Assembly (NCBI GenBank): GCA_048393055.1
Contig: DBFJJS010000010.1
Coordinates: 62,001-126,000, forward strand
Direction: 5' to 3'
DNA: 64,000 nucleotides
From: Faeciplasma sp048393055
GTDB taxonomy: Bacteria > Bacillota > Clostridia > Oscillospirales > Ruminococcaceae
This document shows, piece by piece, positions 15,670 to 25,292 of this stretch. The position numbers were made by a program, and so were the translations under genes. Numbering within the stretch: position 1 is the first letter of the stretch; each line of letters starts with the position of its first letter. The notes under the pieces were generated by a model that was given only the letters and a program-made list of their open reading frames with translations, ran no database searches and was not told the origin of the DNA.

Positions 15670-17430
15670 TTACCCTGCCGCAACGCCAGGCGTAAATACT
15701 GATATGTCCACATAAAGTGTATTTCCCTCCTGTACATTGATAGTTCCTCCAACGCCAGACGAGGTTTCCGGACAGTACACATCCATAACATAGCCTGAAG
15801 CCATATTAGGAGTATTTAGATCCCTAAATTCGTATTTAATATTAAGTTCGTCAAGGATCGCAACATACTCGTCTTTTGCCATTCTTACGCCAAACTCATT
15901 CACAAAATCGGGTATTTCAACAGTTGCGTGTCCTTGGCTTACAAACAACTTTACATGCTGTACAGGATATAGCTCCGTTCCATGCGGGATATCCTGGTCA
16001 AATATAACGCCTTCATCATATTCGTCTGAGTAATCATACACAGCTTCAAATTCAAGCCTGTCTTTCCACGTATCACTCTCTATTACCGAGGCATACTTGC
16101 TTCCTTTAAGGTCAGGCATAACAAACATAGTTCCCTGAGGCTGTGTCGGCGTCGTTTCCTGAGGAGCTTCATCTGTAACAGGAGGTTGAGTCGTCTGTTC
16201 GGACTGCGGGGCCGTTGTAGTAATACTAGGCGACGTTACATCAGGAATTGTACTTGCAGAAGGGTTGTCAGTCTCGTTGTTTGGGAGCAACATTACAACT
16301 AACGCAAAAAACGCAATCACAACAACCACCACAAGAAGTCCTGCGCCAATAAACATGCCCATGTTCGAACGTTTTTTCCCTGATCTTGCGCCGCCGGCGT
16401 TTCTTTTTTCCTGCTTTGGAACCTGAATCGGTATCGTCTGCGTCGCGCCCATCGGAAGCTCATTCATATAGCTTGGCTCGTCAAAGAGCTTTGTTACAAA
16501 ATCCGTTATGGTCTGTATGCGTCTCTGGCACGACAGGTTCATTGCCTGCATTATTACCCTTGAAACGTTTGCGGGCACATGAGGATTGATTTTGCAAGGC
16601 TCTAAAAGCGAATCGTTGCCAACTCTGGCCATCGCCTCCGTAGGCATACAGCCGGTTAAAAGCCTGTACATGACGGCCGCAACCGAATATACGTCAGTCC
16701 ATGTGCCGTCCCATTCTGCGGAAGAATACTGCTCCGGAGCTGAGTATCCCGCATACAGCTCCGGAGCCAAATCCGTGTTTACTGTGCGTATTTCAGGTAT
16801 TGAAAAACCTGTAAGCTTCAATTCTCCTTTATCAGTCACGAGAATATTCTCAAGACTTATGCCCCTGTGGATAACGCCGGCGTTATGTAAACAACCAAGC
16901 GTTGTTAGAAGAGGCGGAAACATCTTTTTCACTTGCTCCCAAGTAAGTTCGCCGGCATTCTGCTGAAGGTATTCCTTAAGCGTCACACCGCTGCAATACG
17001 GCATGATAACATATACCGTATTGTTGTCATAAAACATATCGCACGGCACGATTATATGCGACATTGTCCTAAATCTTATAAGAGCCTTGTTAAGCTCTAT
17101 AAATTCAGACATGTAGTTTTTATACTGAACGAGCGATGGCTGGTTCACTATTATTTCAGAGCTGTCTTTATCCCTTTGACATATAGCGTCCGGCATATAT
17201 TCCTTTACAAATACCTTCATATCCTCGTTGCTGTCTGAACCGATATAAAGAGCAGACTCGCCGTTGTAGCTCAGAAGCCGCCCGACGATGTATCTTGAAT
17301 CCAAAACCGTTTTTGGCTTAAGGTACGCAGGCGGATTCATAGCTCCGCTGCTGTAGCCGCAGAACGGGCAAACGCCTTCCTCGTCGATAGGCTCCATGCA
17401 TCCCATGCACAGCATTTTGTGTTCGCTCAT
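15670..17430 (-). CDS. PASTA-domain receptor-like pseudokinase with N-terminal zinc ribbon
   Basis: 586 residues from the ATG at 17430 (AAAGGAAAG upstream). Order: zinc ribbon (C8, C11, C21, C24), protein kinase-like domain (about 47-320), TM helix (about 357-382), Thr/Pro-rich linker, and two PASTA repeats (about 433-500 and 502-576) outside the cell. The ATP lysine is kept (K76 in VFVKE), as are N195 and an APE-like A231-P-E233. The catalytic-loop HRD is H188-R-G190, and DFG is G208-F-S210, so both catalytic aspartates are missing. PrkC/Stk1 relatives sense muropeptides or lipid II; this one probably binds them and signals by scaffolding, or regulates an active kinase. It is monocistronic with its own promoter and terminator. 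Confidence 0.87.
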   Translation of the reverse strand: MSEHKMLCMGCMEPIDEEGVCPFCGYSSGAMNPPAYLKPKTVLDSRYIVGRLLSYNGESALYIGSDSNEDMKVFVKEYMPDAICQRDKDSSEIIVNQPSLVQYKNYMSEFIELNKALIRFRTMSHIIVPCDMFYDNNTVYVIMPYCSGVTLKEYLQQNAGELTWEQVKKMFPPLLTTLGCLHNAGVIHRGISLENILVTDKGELKLTGFSIPEIRTVNTDLAPELYAGYSAPEQYSSAEWDGTWTDVYSVAAVMYRLLTGCMPTEAMARVGNDSLLEPCKINPHVPANVSRVIMQAMNLSCQRRIQTITDFVTKLFDEPSYMNELPMGATQTIPIQVPKQEKRNAGGARSGKKRSNMGMFIGAGLLVVVVVIAFFALVVMLLPNNETDNPSASTIPDVTSPSITTTAPQSEQTTQPPVTDEAPQETTPTQPQGTMFVMPDLKGSKYASVIESDTWKDRLEFEAVYDYSDEYDEGVIFDQDIPHGTELYPVQHVKLFVSQGHATVEIPDFVNEFGVRMAKDEYVAILDELNIKYEFRDLNTPNMASGYVMDVYCPETSSGVGGTINVQEGNTLYVDISVFTPGVAAG

Positions 17431-17546
17431 TAAAAAGATCTTTCCTTTCAAAAAGAAGCTGATAAAAAACATATAAAGCCGCTTGCAATGCGGCATATAT
17501 AGTAGATGAATTTATTGCCGTAAAATATTATAATTTTATCAGCATA

Positions 17547-17575
17547 ATTTTATCAGTGCAATATCGAATTGTCAA
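17547..17575 (-). promoter_or_regulatory. Promoter of the PASTA pseudokinase gene
   Basis: Minus strand: TTGACA, 17-base spacer, TAAAAT, about 115 bases before the start codon. Confidence 0.6.
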
Positions 17576-17646
17576 CCGAAATAAGAAAACTGTTATTTTG
17601 CTGTAACTATCTTGTAACTATTTTTATACGTTATCATCGTTTAGTA

Positions 17647-17675
17647 TTGATAAATAAATTGAGATAGTATATAAT
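17647..17675 (+). promoter_or_regulatory. Promoter of cardiolipin synthase gene
   Basis: TTGATA, 17-base spacer, perfect TATAAT, about 39 bases before the GTG start. Just upstream the word TTGTAACTAT and a near copy CTGTAACTAT occur 12 bases apart (17601-17622), which could be an operator. Confidence 0.6.
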
Positions 17676-17714
17676 GAAATTAATTATATAAGCTTATCAT
17701 GAGGGGGCACGCGC

Positions 17715-19241
17715 GTGAGGAAACTTCTCAACATCCTGCAGTCCAAGATATTTATTACGGTATTCCTAATGCTGATTCAGCTTGTGGTTCTCTTTGTATT
17801 CTTTATTTCACTTGCTAACAGCTTTGTATGGTACTATATCGTTTCCATGATCATTTCATTAGTTATCGTTTTAGATATCTCAAACGAAAATATGAATCCA
17901 TCTTTTAAGCTGACATGGATTATCGCCGTTCTTATCTTTCCTATTTGGGGAGCTCCGCTGTATCTTATCTTTGCAAAATCAAAACAGAACTATAGAATAG
18001 GAAAGCGATTTAAAAGCTATAGACAGATGATGCGCAACGCTATGCACGTTTCTGATGATGCAATATCTTATGTTGAAAAGGATGATCCGGAGCTTGCAAG
18101 GCAGATGAAATACATTCAAAAATACGCATATGCGCCTGTTTATCAGAACACATCGACAAAATACTTTTCATCGGGAGAGGAATTTTACGCCAGCATCCTA
18201 AAGGAGCTGAACCGCGCCGAAAAATTTATATTCATGGAATATTTTATTATAGAACAAGGAAAGATGTTTGGAGGAGTACTGGACATTCTTAAGAGGAAAA
18301 TTTCCGAAGGCGTAGAAGTCAGGCTCATGTACGACGATTTCGGCACATTATCAAAGCTTCCAAAGGGGTATGACAAATATCTTGAATCGATAGGTATAAG
18401 CGTCTCTGTGTTCAACAGGGTAAGGCCGTCGCTCGATACGTTTCTGAACTACCGCGATCACAGAAAAATACTTGTTATTGACGGCAATACCGCATTTACC
18501 GGAGGAGTAAACCTTGCTGACGAATATATTAACGAGGTTGAGCGCTTCGGGCACTGGAAGGATACCGCTATAATGATAAAGGGCGAGGCGGTCACTAAAA
18601 TGACCGAAACCTTCCTGCAATTGTGGCATTTTTCACGAGGCGAATCAAAAATAGACTATGCGGAATATGCGAGTACCCTCAAGTGTGAGTCCGACGGGTT
18701 TATTCAGCCTTATGCGGACGGCCCGTCAACAGACGATCTGATATGCGAGCTTGCATATATCGGTCTTATAACAAGTGCAACCAAAAACTTATATGTAACT
18801 ACTCCGTATCTTATACTTGATAACGAAATGATAACTGCTTTACGGCATGCAGCGATGAGCGGAGTAGATGTAAGAATCATCACGCCGCATATACCTGACA
18901 AAAAGCTCGTGTTCGCAGTAACAAGATCCAACTATCGCGAGCTACTCAACGCAGGCGTAAGGATATTCGAGTACACCCCCGGATTCATACACGCCAAATC
19001 CGTCACCGCCGACGGAAAGGTGTGCATTGTCGGCACTGCAAACTTTGATTTCAGAAGTTTCTATCTTCACTTTGAAAACTGCGTGCTTGCATATAAATCA
19101 AAATGCGTGGTCGAAGTAGAGCAGGACTTTTTAGATACTCAAAGCAAGTGCATGGAGATAACAATAGAGCATTTGAATAAAAAAGGTCCTATATACGCGC
19201 TGCTTCAGGCTGTGCTTAAAATATTCTCTCCGCTGATGTAA
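17715..19241 (+). CDS. cls: Cardiolipin synthase
   Basis: 508 residues, GTG start with AGGGGG seven bases upstream. Condenses two phosphatidylglycerols into cardiolipin and glycerol at the membrane. Two N-terminal TM helices (about 10-32 and 37-57) and a short PLDc_N segment (WIIAVLIFPIWGAPLYLIF) precede two phospholipase-D domains with HKD motifs HRKILVIDGNTAFTGG and HAKSVTADGKVCIVGTANFDFRS. Length is as expected for bacterial Cls. It has its own promoter and terminator. The neighbouring membrane-sensing pseudokinase is divergent from it. Confidence 0.93.
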   Translation: MRKLLNILQSKIFITVFLMLIQLVVLFVFFISLANSFVWYYIVSMIISLVIVLDISNENMNPSFKLTWIIAVLIFPIWGAPLYLIFAKSKQNYRIGKRFKSYRQMMRNAMHVSDDAISYVEKDDPELARQMKYIQKYAYAPVYQNTSTKYFSSGEEFYASILKELNRAEKFIFMEYFIIEQGKMFGGVLDILKRKISEGVEVRLMYDDFGTLSKLPKGYDKYLESIGISVSVFNRVRPSLDTFLNYRDHRKILVIDGNTAFTGGVNLADEYINEVERFGHWKDTAIMIKGEAVTKMTETFLQLWHFSRGESKIDYAEYASTLKCESDGFIQPYADGPSTDDLICELAYIGLITSATKNLYVTTPYLILDNEMITALRHAAMSGVDVRIITPHIPDKKLVFAVTRSNYRELLNAGVRIFEYTPGFIHAKSVTADGKVCIVGTANFDFRSFYLHFENCVLAYKSKCVVEVEQDFLDTQSKCMEITIEHLNKKGPIYALLQAVLKIFSPLM

Positions 19242-19245
19242 ACGC

Positions 19246-19282
19246 AAAGCCGTATGCTTCTTTCTAAAGCATACGGCTTTTT
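19246..19282. terminator. Terminator between cls and the histidine phosphatase gene
   Basis: AAAGCCGTATGCTT and AAGCATACGGCTTT form a 14-bp stem with a seven-base loop followed by TT. The convergent gene ends at 19287, so it probably works in both directions. Confidence 0.85.
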
Positions 19283-19286
19283 ATGT

Positions 19287-20015
19287 TCAGTGTCTTTCGT
19301 CTGAATCATATGTTTCGCAAAAACGCGCAGAAAACGCGGGTTCTTCACCTGCGGCATACAGGTGAGAAATATCTCCGAACCTCGCGCATCGGAAAGAGGC
19401 TATCCCCTTTTCCCTTTCCTCGGTGTACAGCGTCGTAACAGACGAAGGCGCCGCACAGAAGTTCTGCCCAAGAACTACCGGTGAAATGCCCAAAAGATGC
19501 CCGAGCATCTGACATTCGATTCCAAAGTGACAAAACATCACGATCGTATCTCGATTTGGGATTACAGCGTCATAATATCTTCCGTTGCGGCGGTATCCGT
19601 GCTTTTCAAGCAGGCTGTCAAGCCCATCCGTAATATTTTTATAAAGCTCCGGGTAGTTGCCCTGTTTCATGAAGTCCACGTACATAAACCTGTCTTTGTC
19701 GTACAGATCATCTATCTTCGTAAAAAAGGACGGCAATAAGTCCCACGTTATTACCTCTTCATCGCCGGAATACGGCGTCTTAACCTTGCAGTAGTAAAAT
19801 TCCTTCAGCCAATCGAGGACTGTCGCTTCACGACCCATTTTCTTAAGCGTCAAAGACGCGGTATCCAAAGCCCGTCCGAGAGGCGAACAGTAAAACGCCT
19901 TTACATCGAGTCTGGATATTCTTTCGCTCAGCAGCTCCGCCTCGCGCCAGCCCTTTGGCGTGAGCGAATCTATGGAATAATCCGGGTCTGCGTGCCTAAT
20001 TATCATAAGTCTCAT
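19287..20015 (-). CDS. Histidine phosphatase (phosphoglycerate mutase-like) family protein
   Basis: 242 residues. The phospho-acceptor motif is RLMIIRHADPDYS with H8; the more common RHG is RHA here. The second catalytic region is IVMFCHFGIECQMLGHLLG, and YCSPLGRALDTASLTLKKMG gives the phosphate-binding Arg. Such proteins remove phosphate from small molecules or proteins; the substrate cannot be told. It lies 36 bases after uvrA and may be read through from the uvrB-uvrA transcript. The start has AAAGGAGCG upstream. Confidence 0.82.
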   Translation of the reverse strand: MRLMIIRHADPDYSIDSLTPKGWREAELLSERISRLDVKAFYCSPLGRALDTASLTLKKMGREATVLDWLKEFYYCKVKTPYSGDEEVITWDLLPSFFTKIDDLYDKDRFMYVDFMKQGNYPELYKNITDGLDSLLEKHGYRRNGRYYDAVIPNRDTIVMFCHFGIECQMLGHLLGISPVVLGQNFCAAPSSVTTLYTEEREKGIASFRCARFGDISHLYAAGEEPAFSARFCETYDSDERH

Positions 20016-20051
20016 ATATATCGCTCCTTTGTTGTAGACAAATCAAAAATA

Positions 20052-22922
20052 TTATGCATTATCAGCCCGGTTCTTTTCCTCGTGTCCCATACTATCGTAT
20101 CTCTTAAGTACTTTTTTAAGATATTCTCCGGTATATGAATTCGGGTTGTCGGCGACCTCCTCTGGCGTGCCGGTTGCAACAACTGTTCCTCCGCCGTTTC
20201 CTCCCTCAGGGCCAAGATCTATGATATAATCCGCGCACTTTATTACGTCAAGGTTATGCTCAATGACCAAAACCGTATTTCCGCTTTCGCATAGCAGCAA
20301 AAGCATCTGCACAAGCCTGTTTACATCGTCTGCATGAAGTCCTGTGGTGGGTTCGTCAAGGACGTATATCGTCCTGCCCGTCGCCCTGCGTGACAGCTCG
20401 GTCGCAAGCTTTACGCGCTGCGCCTCGCCTCCGGACAAGGTAGTAGACGGCTGACCAAGCTTCAAATATCCAAGACCAACGTCGTTGAGAGTTTTCAGCT
20501 TTCGGTATATTTTGGGCATGTTGTCAAAGAAACCGCACGCCTCCTCAATGGTCATATCGAGCACCTCGGCGATATTTTTGCCCTTATACCTTACCTCAAG
20601 CGTCTCACGGTTATATCTTGCTCCCTTGCACACCTCGCACGGGACATACACGTCCGGCAAAAAATGCATTTCGATTTTTAAAATACCGTCTCCCTCGCAG
20701 GCCTCACAGCGTCCGCCTCTTATGTTAAATGAAAACCTGCCCTGATTGTAGCCGCGTTTTTTTGCGTCGGGAGTCATTGCAAACAGCTCTCTTATATCAT
20801 TGAACACCCCGGTATAGGTCGCGGGATTAGAGCGCGGAGTCCTGCCTATGGGCGTCTGATCGATATTTATTATCTTATCAAGCGCCTCGATTCCCTCAAT
20901 TCTCTTAAACGCACCCGGCACTGTTCTTGCATGGTTAAGCTTTGACGCAAGCTCCTTGTATATTATCTCGTTAACAAGAGAGCTTTTTCCGCTTCCGGAA
21001 ACTCCGGTGACGCATGTAAATGTACCAAGCGGTATTTTAGCGGTTATATTTTTAAGGTTATTTTCCTTTGCGCCGACAACGGTTAAAAAGTTTCCGTTTC
21101 CCTTCCTACGCGACGCTGGCACAGGTATACTTCTTCTGCCGCTCAAATATGCGCCCGTAATGGAACGTTCGCATGCTTTTATATCCTCTACCGTTCCCGC
21201 GCAGACTATTTCTCCGCCGTGTATTCCCGCCCCCGGACCCACGTCAACGATATAGTCGGCAGCATACATAGTATCCTCGTCGTGCTCTACTACGATAAGC
21301 GTATTGCCTAAATCCCTCAACCTTTTCAGCGACGCTATCAGCTTGTCGTTGTCGCGCTGATGAAGTCCTATGCTTGGCTCGTCGAGAATATAAAGCACGC
21401 CCATAAGCGACGAACCGATCTGCGTTGCAAGTCGGATTCTCTGGCTTTCTCCTCCGGAAAGCGTGGAGCTTGATCTAGAAAGCGTCAGATAATCAAGACC
21501 GACGTTTTTTAAAAAGCCGAGCCTCGACTTTATCTCCTTTAATATCTGCGCCCCTATGAGCGCCTCACGCTCCGAAAGCCTTAGCCCGTTTACAAAGTCA
21601 AGAGCGTCGCTTATAGACATTTCGGTAAACTGGGCGATATTAAAACCTCCAACCGTTACACCGAGCGCCTCTTTTTTAAGCCTGTTTCCATGGCAGGTGT
21701 GGCACTTTACCTCGCTCATGTATTCCTCTATCTTGGATTTTACCGTATCGCTTTCAGACGACTTATAACGCCTTTCAAGATTATTTATAACGCCTTCAAA
21801 CGGAGTTATCCAGTATCCGCCACCGAACTCCTTAGGGCGCTTGAACTCCAGCTTTTGACCCTGCGTGCCGTACAGGAAGATATCTATAGCGTCTTTTGGG
21901 AGATCCTTTATCGGAGTGTCCAGCGATATGCCGTACTTTTTGGAAAGGGCATTGTAATATATCATCGTAAACGAATCATCGTCAAGAGTATTCCAGCCGT
22001 CCGCCCGTATTCCACCCTCGCGAATAGTAAGGTCGGGATTGGGTATAACCTTTTTCTCATCAACCTGCAAAAACACTCCAAGACCAGTGCAATCCGGACA
22101 CGCTCCAAAAGGATTGTTAAATGAAAACAGCCTTGGAGACAGCTCGTCTATTGAAATTCCATGCTCAGGGCAAGCGTAGTTCTGGGAAAACAGCAACTCC
22201 TCCCCTCCTACAACGTCTACTCCGACAAGACCGCCGGACAACGACAAAACCGTTTCAATGCTGTCTGTAAGCCTTGAACGAATCTCCGGCATTATAACAA
22301 GTCTGTCTACAATAATTTCAATAGTATGCTTTTTGTTTTTCTCAAGGGTAATTTTTTCGGACAGATCATAGGTGATTCCGTCTACTCTTACTCTGACGTA
22401 TCCGGATTTTCTCGCCTGTTCAAGCTCCTTAACGTACTCTCCCTTTCGGCCTCTTACTATAGGGGCAAGGAGCTGTATCCTCGTGCCCTCGGCAAGCTCC
22501 AGTATCCTGTCAGCTATCTGGTCAACAGACTGACGCTTAATTTCACGTCCGCATACAGGGCAATGCGGTATACCGATCCTTGCGTATAAAAGCCTCAGAT
22601 AATCGTAAATCTCGGTAACGGTTCCGACGGTCGAGCGCGGATTGTTCGAGGTGGTTTTCTGATCTATCGAAATAGCGGGCGACAACCCATCTATGCTGTC
22701 CACATCAGGCTTGTCCATCTGTCCCAAAAACATTCTTGCATATGATGAAAGACTTTCTATATATCTTCTCTGACCGTCCGCAAAGATGGTGTCAAAAGCC
22801 AGCGAAGATTTTCCAGAACCAGACAGACCAGTAAACACTATAAACTTATCTCTTGGCAAAGTAAGATCGACGTTTTTAAGGTTGTGTTCCCTCGCGCCCT
22901 TAATAACGATCTCGTTGTTCAT
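20052..22922 (-). CDS. uvrA: Excinuclease ABC subunit A
   Basis: 956 residues. ATPase that recognises DNA damage with UvrB in nucleotide excision repair. Seen: first Walker A GLSGSGKSSLAFDT, zinc site CPVCGREIKRQ, second zinc module GFNP-type CPEHG...CPDCTG, first signature LSGGESQRIRLATQIGSSLMGVLYILDEPSIGL, second Walker A GVSGSGKSSLVNE, zinc finger CEACEGDG...CEVCKG, and second signature LSGGEAQRVKLATELSRR...LDEPTTGLH. Full length. It starts four bases after uvrB ends, with AAGGAAGG inside the uvrB tail. No SOS box was recognised upstream of the pair. Confidence 0.97.
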   Translation of the reverse strand: MNNEIVIKGAREHNLKNVDLTLPRDKFIVFTGLSGSGKSSLAFDTIFADGQRRYIESLSSYARMFLGQMDKPDVDSIDGLSPAISIDQKTTSNNPRSTVGTVTEIYDYLRLLYARIGIPHCPVCGREIKRQSVDQIADRILELAEGTRIQLLAPIVRGRKGEYVKELEQARKSGYVRVRVDGITYDLSEKITLEKNKKHTIEIIVDRLVIMPEIRSRLTDSIETVLSLSGGLVGVDVVGGEELLFSQNYACPEHGISIDELSPRLFSFNNPFGACPDCTGLGVFLQVDEKKVIPNPDLTIREGGIRADGWNTLDDDSFTMIYYNALSKKYGISLDTPIKDLPKDAIDIFLYGTQGQKLEFKRPKEFGGGYWITPFEGVINNLERRYKSSESDTVKSKIEEYMSEVKCHTCHGNRLKKEALGVTVGGFNIAQFTEMSISDALDFVNGLRLSEREALIGAQILKEIKSRLGFLKNVGLDYLTLSRSSSTLSGGESQRIRLATQIGSSLMGVLYILDEPSIGLHQRDNDKLIASLKRLRDLGNTLIVVEHDEDTMYAADYIVDVGPGAGIHGGEIVCAGTVEDIKACERSITGAYLSGRRSIPVPASRRKGNGNFLTVVGAKENNLKNITAKIPLGTFTCVTGVSGSGKSSLVNEIIYKELASKLNHARTVPGAFKRIEGIEALDKIINIDQTPIGRTPRSNPATYTGVFNDIRELFAMTPDAKKRGYNQGRFSFNIRGGRCEACEGDGILKIEMHFLPDVYVPCEVCKGARYNRETLEVRYKGKNIAEVLDMTIEEACGFFDNMPKIYRKLKTLNDVGLGYLKLGQPSTTLSGGEAQRVKLATELSRRATGRTIYVLDEPTTGLHADDVNRLVQMLLLLCESGNTVLVIEHNLDVIKCADYIIDLGPEGGNGGGTVVATGTPEEVADNPNSYTGEYLKKVLKRYDSMGHEEKNRADNA

Positions 22923-22925
22923 TAT

Positions 22926-24887
22926 CTAGCCTTCCTTTCTTAGCTGCGCAATCTTATCGCGCAGGTACGCCGCCTGCTCAAAGTTGAGCTGCTTGGCGGC
23001 TTCGCGCATCTGTTTGGTCATCTTTTCTATAAGCTCGGCGCGTTCCCTCCTGGTGTACTGCTTATTCGCCGGCTTTTTGACGTCCTTATCGGAGGATATC
23101 TCAATAACATCCCTTACGCCTTTGATTATAGTCTTTGGAATTATGCCATGCTCCATATTATATTTGTTCTGAATATCGCGGCGGCGCTCCGTCTCTGTAA
23201 TAGCGCGCTCCATAGAGCCTGTAACGCTGTCCGCATACATTATGACCTTTCCGTTTGCATTTCTCGCGGCGCGCCCTATCGTTTGTATGAGCGAGCTCTC
23301 GCTCCTTAAAAAGCCTTCCTTATCCGCATCGAGTATCGCAACTAAAGATACCTCGGGTATGTCAAGCCCCTCTCTCAAAAGATTTATTCCGACCAATACG
23401 TCAAACTCTCCGAGCCTTAGATCTCTTATTATCTGCATGCGCTCCATCGTGTCTATTGAATGATGAAGATACCGCACCCTGATTCCGAGGCTTTGAAGGT
23501 AGCTTGTCAAGTCCTCCGCCATCTTGACGGTGAGCGTAGTAACGAGCACCCTCTCTTTCCTTTCGACCCTTTCGTTTATCTCCATGACCAAATCGTCGAT
23601 CTGACCCTGAGTCGGCTTGACCTCGATAACAGGGTCTAACAGTCCGGTAGGACGGATAATCTGCTCAACAACCGCCTCCGAAACCTCTTTTTCAAACGCC
23701 CCCGGCGTCGCCGATACATATACCGCCTGATTGACATGAGAATAAAACTCGTCGAATGTGAGCGGGCGATTGTCTAAAGCCGAAGGAAGCCTGAAGCCGT
23801 ATTCCACAAGCGTTTCTTTTCTTGCCCTGTCCCCCGCATACATGCCCCTTACCTGCGGCAAGGCGACATGGGATTCGTCTACAATTAACAGAAAATCCTT
23901 CGGGAAAAAGTCCAAAAGGGTATACGGGACAGCTCCCGGCTCTCTTCTTGCAAGCACTCTTGAATAATTCTCTACCCCGCTGCAAAAGCCGACCTCCTGA
24001 AGCATTTCCATGTCATACCTGACGCGCTGCTCTATTCTCTGCGCCTCTATAAGCCTGTCGTTTTCCTTAAAGTACTCAACCCTTTGGCGCATTTCCTTTT
24101 CTATGTCCTCTATTGCCGCGTTCAAACGGTCTCTTCCCGTTATATAGTGAGACGCCGGAAAAATGGCTGCATGTACAAGCGAACGAATTACCTCGCCCGT
24201 AACCACGTTTATCTCTGTGATCCTGTCTATCTCGTCGCCGAAAAATTCTATTCTTATTGCCGTTTCGTTATGGCTCGTCGGAAATACTTCCACCACGTCG
24301 CCCCTGACCCTGAAACGGTTTCGCTGAAAATCAATATCATTGCGTTCGTATTGTATGCCGACAAGCTCGCTTATCAGCTCGTCGCGCGACTTAATCATGC
24401 CCTTTCGCACGGAAACTATCATGCTCCTGTACTCCTCGGGATCTCCCAGAGAATATATACATGATACACTTGCTACTATTACTACGTCCCTGCGTTCGCT
24501 GAGGGCAGCCGTCGCCGAATGCCTGAGCCTGTCTATTTCTTCGTTTACAGAGGAGTCCTTTTCTATATAAACGTCTGTCGAGGGTATATAAGCCTCCGGC
24601 TGATAATAATCGTAGTAGGACACGAAAAACTCCACAGCGCTGTCGGGGAAAAACTCGCGCAGCTCCGAGCATATCTGAGCCGCCAGCGTTTTGTTCGGCT
24701 CTAATATCAGCGTAGGACGGTTGACGCGTTCTATTACATTTGCCATGGTAAAGGTTTTTCCAGAACCCGTTACCCCCATAAGCGTCTGATTTTTCAGCCC
24801 TTTATTAATACCGTCAACAAGACGCTCTATAGCCTGAGGCTGATCCCCCGTCGGCTTAAATTCACTTTTTATCTTAAATTGATTCAT
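22926..24887 (-). CDS. uvrB: Excinuclease ABC subunit B
   Basis: 653 residues. DNA helicase-like subunit that verifies damage and recruits UvrC. Seen: Walker A GVTGSGKTFTMANV, the beta-hairpin region SYYDYYQPEAYIPSTDVYIEKDSSVNEEIDRLRHSAT, DEAD-like box LLIVDESHVALPQ, helicase motifs VLVGINLLREGLDIPEVSLVAILDADKEGFLRS and QTIGRAARN, and a C-terminal UVR motif (about 613-648) for UvrC/UvrA contact. Start ATG has GGAGGATTT directly upstream. First gene of uvrB-uvrA. Confidence 0.97.
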   Translation of the reverse strand: MNQFKIKSEFKPTGDQPQAIERLVDGINKGLKNQTLMGVTGSGKTFTMANVIERVNRPTLILEPNKTLAAQICSELREFFPDSAVEFFVSYYDYYQPEAYIPSTDVYIEKDSSVNEEIDRLRHSATAALSERRDVVIVASVSCIYSLGDPEEYRSMIVSVRKGMIKSRDELISELVGIQYERNDIDFQRNRFRVRGDVVEVFPTSHNETAIRIEFFGDEIDRITEINVVTGEVIRSLVHAAIFPASHYITGRDRLNAAIEDIEKEMRQRVEYFKENDRLIEAQRIEQRVRYDMEMLQEVGFCSGVENYSRVLARREPGAVPYTLLDFFPKDFLLIVDESHVALPQVRGMYAGDRARKETLVEYGFRLPSALDNRPLTFDEFYSHVNQAVYVSATPGAFEKEVSEAVVEQIIRPTGLLDPVIEVKPTQGQIDDLVMEINERVERKERVLVTTLTVKMAEDLTSYLQSLGIRVRYLHHSIDTMERMQIIRDLRLGEFDVLVGINLLREGLDIPEVSLVAILDADKEGFLRSESSLIQTIGRAARNANGKVIMYADSVTGSMERAITETERRRDIQNKYNMEHGIIPKTIIKGVRDVIEISSDKDVKKPANKQYTRRERAELIEKMTKQMREAAKQLNFEQAAYLRDKIAQLRKEG

Positions 24888-24962
24888 AAATCCTCCGGCC
24901 GCACAATTTTATCATACGCCACTGCGGCATTAGTCGTCTGGTAGACCGAGCGCCAAGAAAAC

Positions 24963-25011
24963 GGCGCAGAAAACCGTATACATGCCTTTTGCAGGCGTTG
25001 GTTTTTGCGCC
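24963..25011 (-). terminator. Terminator after the TSCPD gene
   Basis: Minus strand: GGCGCAAAAACC pairs with GGTTTTCTGCGCC (one bulge) enclosing a smaller GCC/GGC hairpin, followed by GTTTTCTT. About 20 bases past the stop and before uvrB. Confidence 0.6.
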
Positions 25012-25032
25012 GCATTCCTACTCCGTTTTAAG

Positions 25033-25275
25033 TTATACTATGCTTTTAAGCGCCTGCGCAAGCTGATCGGGGCAGGATGTGTTTTTCGCTCCGCATTTAA
25101 TTCCGTCAAGCTTTGAAATCGCGTCCTCAACCCTCATACCCTTGACAAGCTGAGAAATTCCCTTTAGATTTCCGTTGCAGCCGCCGACAAACGACACATC
25201 GTCTATAACGCCGTTATTTACTGTAATATTAATAAGTCTTGAGCATGTTCCTTTTGTAGCGTAAGTAAAAGTCAT
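25033..25275 (-). CDS. TSCPD domain protein (TIGR03905 type)
   Basis: 80 residues. The translation MTFTYATKGTCSRLINITV...FVGGCNGNLKGISQLVKGM and the terminal NTSCPDQLAQAL give the TSCPD signature, with conserved cysteines in GTCS, GGCNGN, IKCGAK and TSCPD. In ribonucleotide reductases and related proteins this domain binds metal or nucleic acid; as a stand-alone protein its role is unknown. Strong AGGGAGATATAA site before the start. Last gene of the SDR-rluA-TSCPD group, 17 bases after the pseudouridine synthase. Confidence 0.85.
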   Translation of the reverse strand: MTFTYATKGTCSRLINITVNNGVIDDVSFVGGCNGNLKGISQLVKGMRVEDAISKLDGIKCGAKNTSCPDQLAQALKSIV

Positions 25276-25292
25276 TTTATATCTCCCTCATA

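Noticed and set aside
15670..17430. Calling the PASTA protein an active Ser/Thr kinase (PrkC)
   Set aside because: Both catalytic aspartates are replaced in the DNA-derived sequence.
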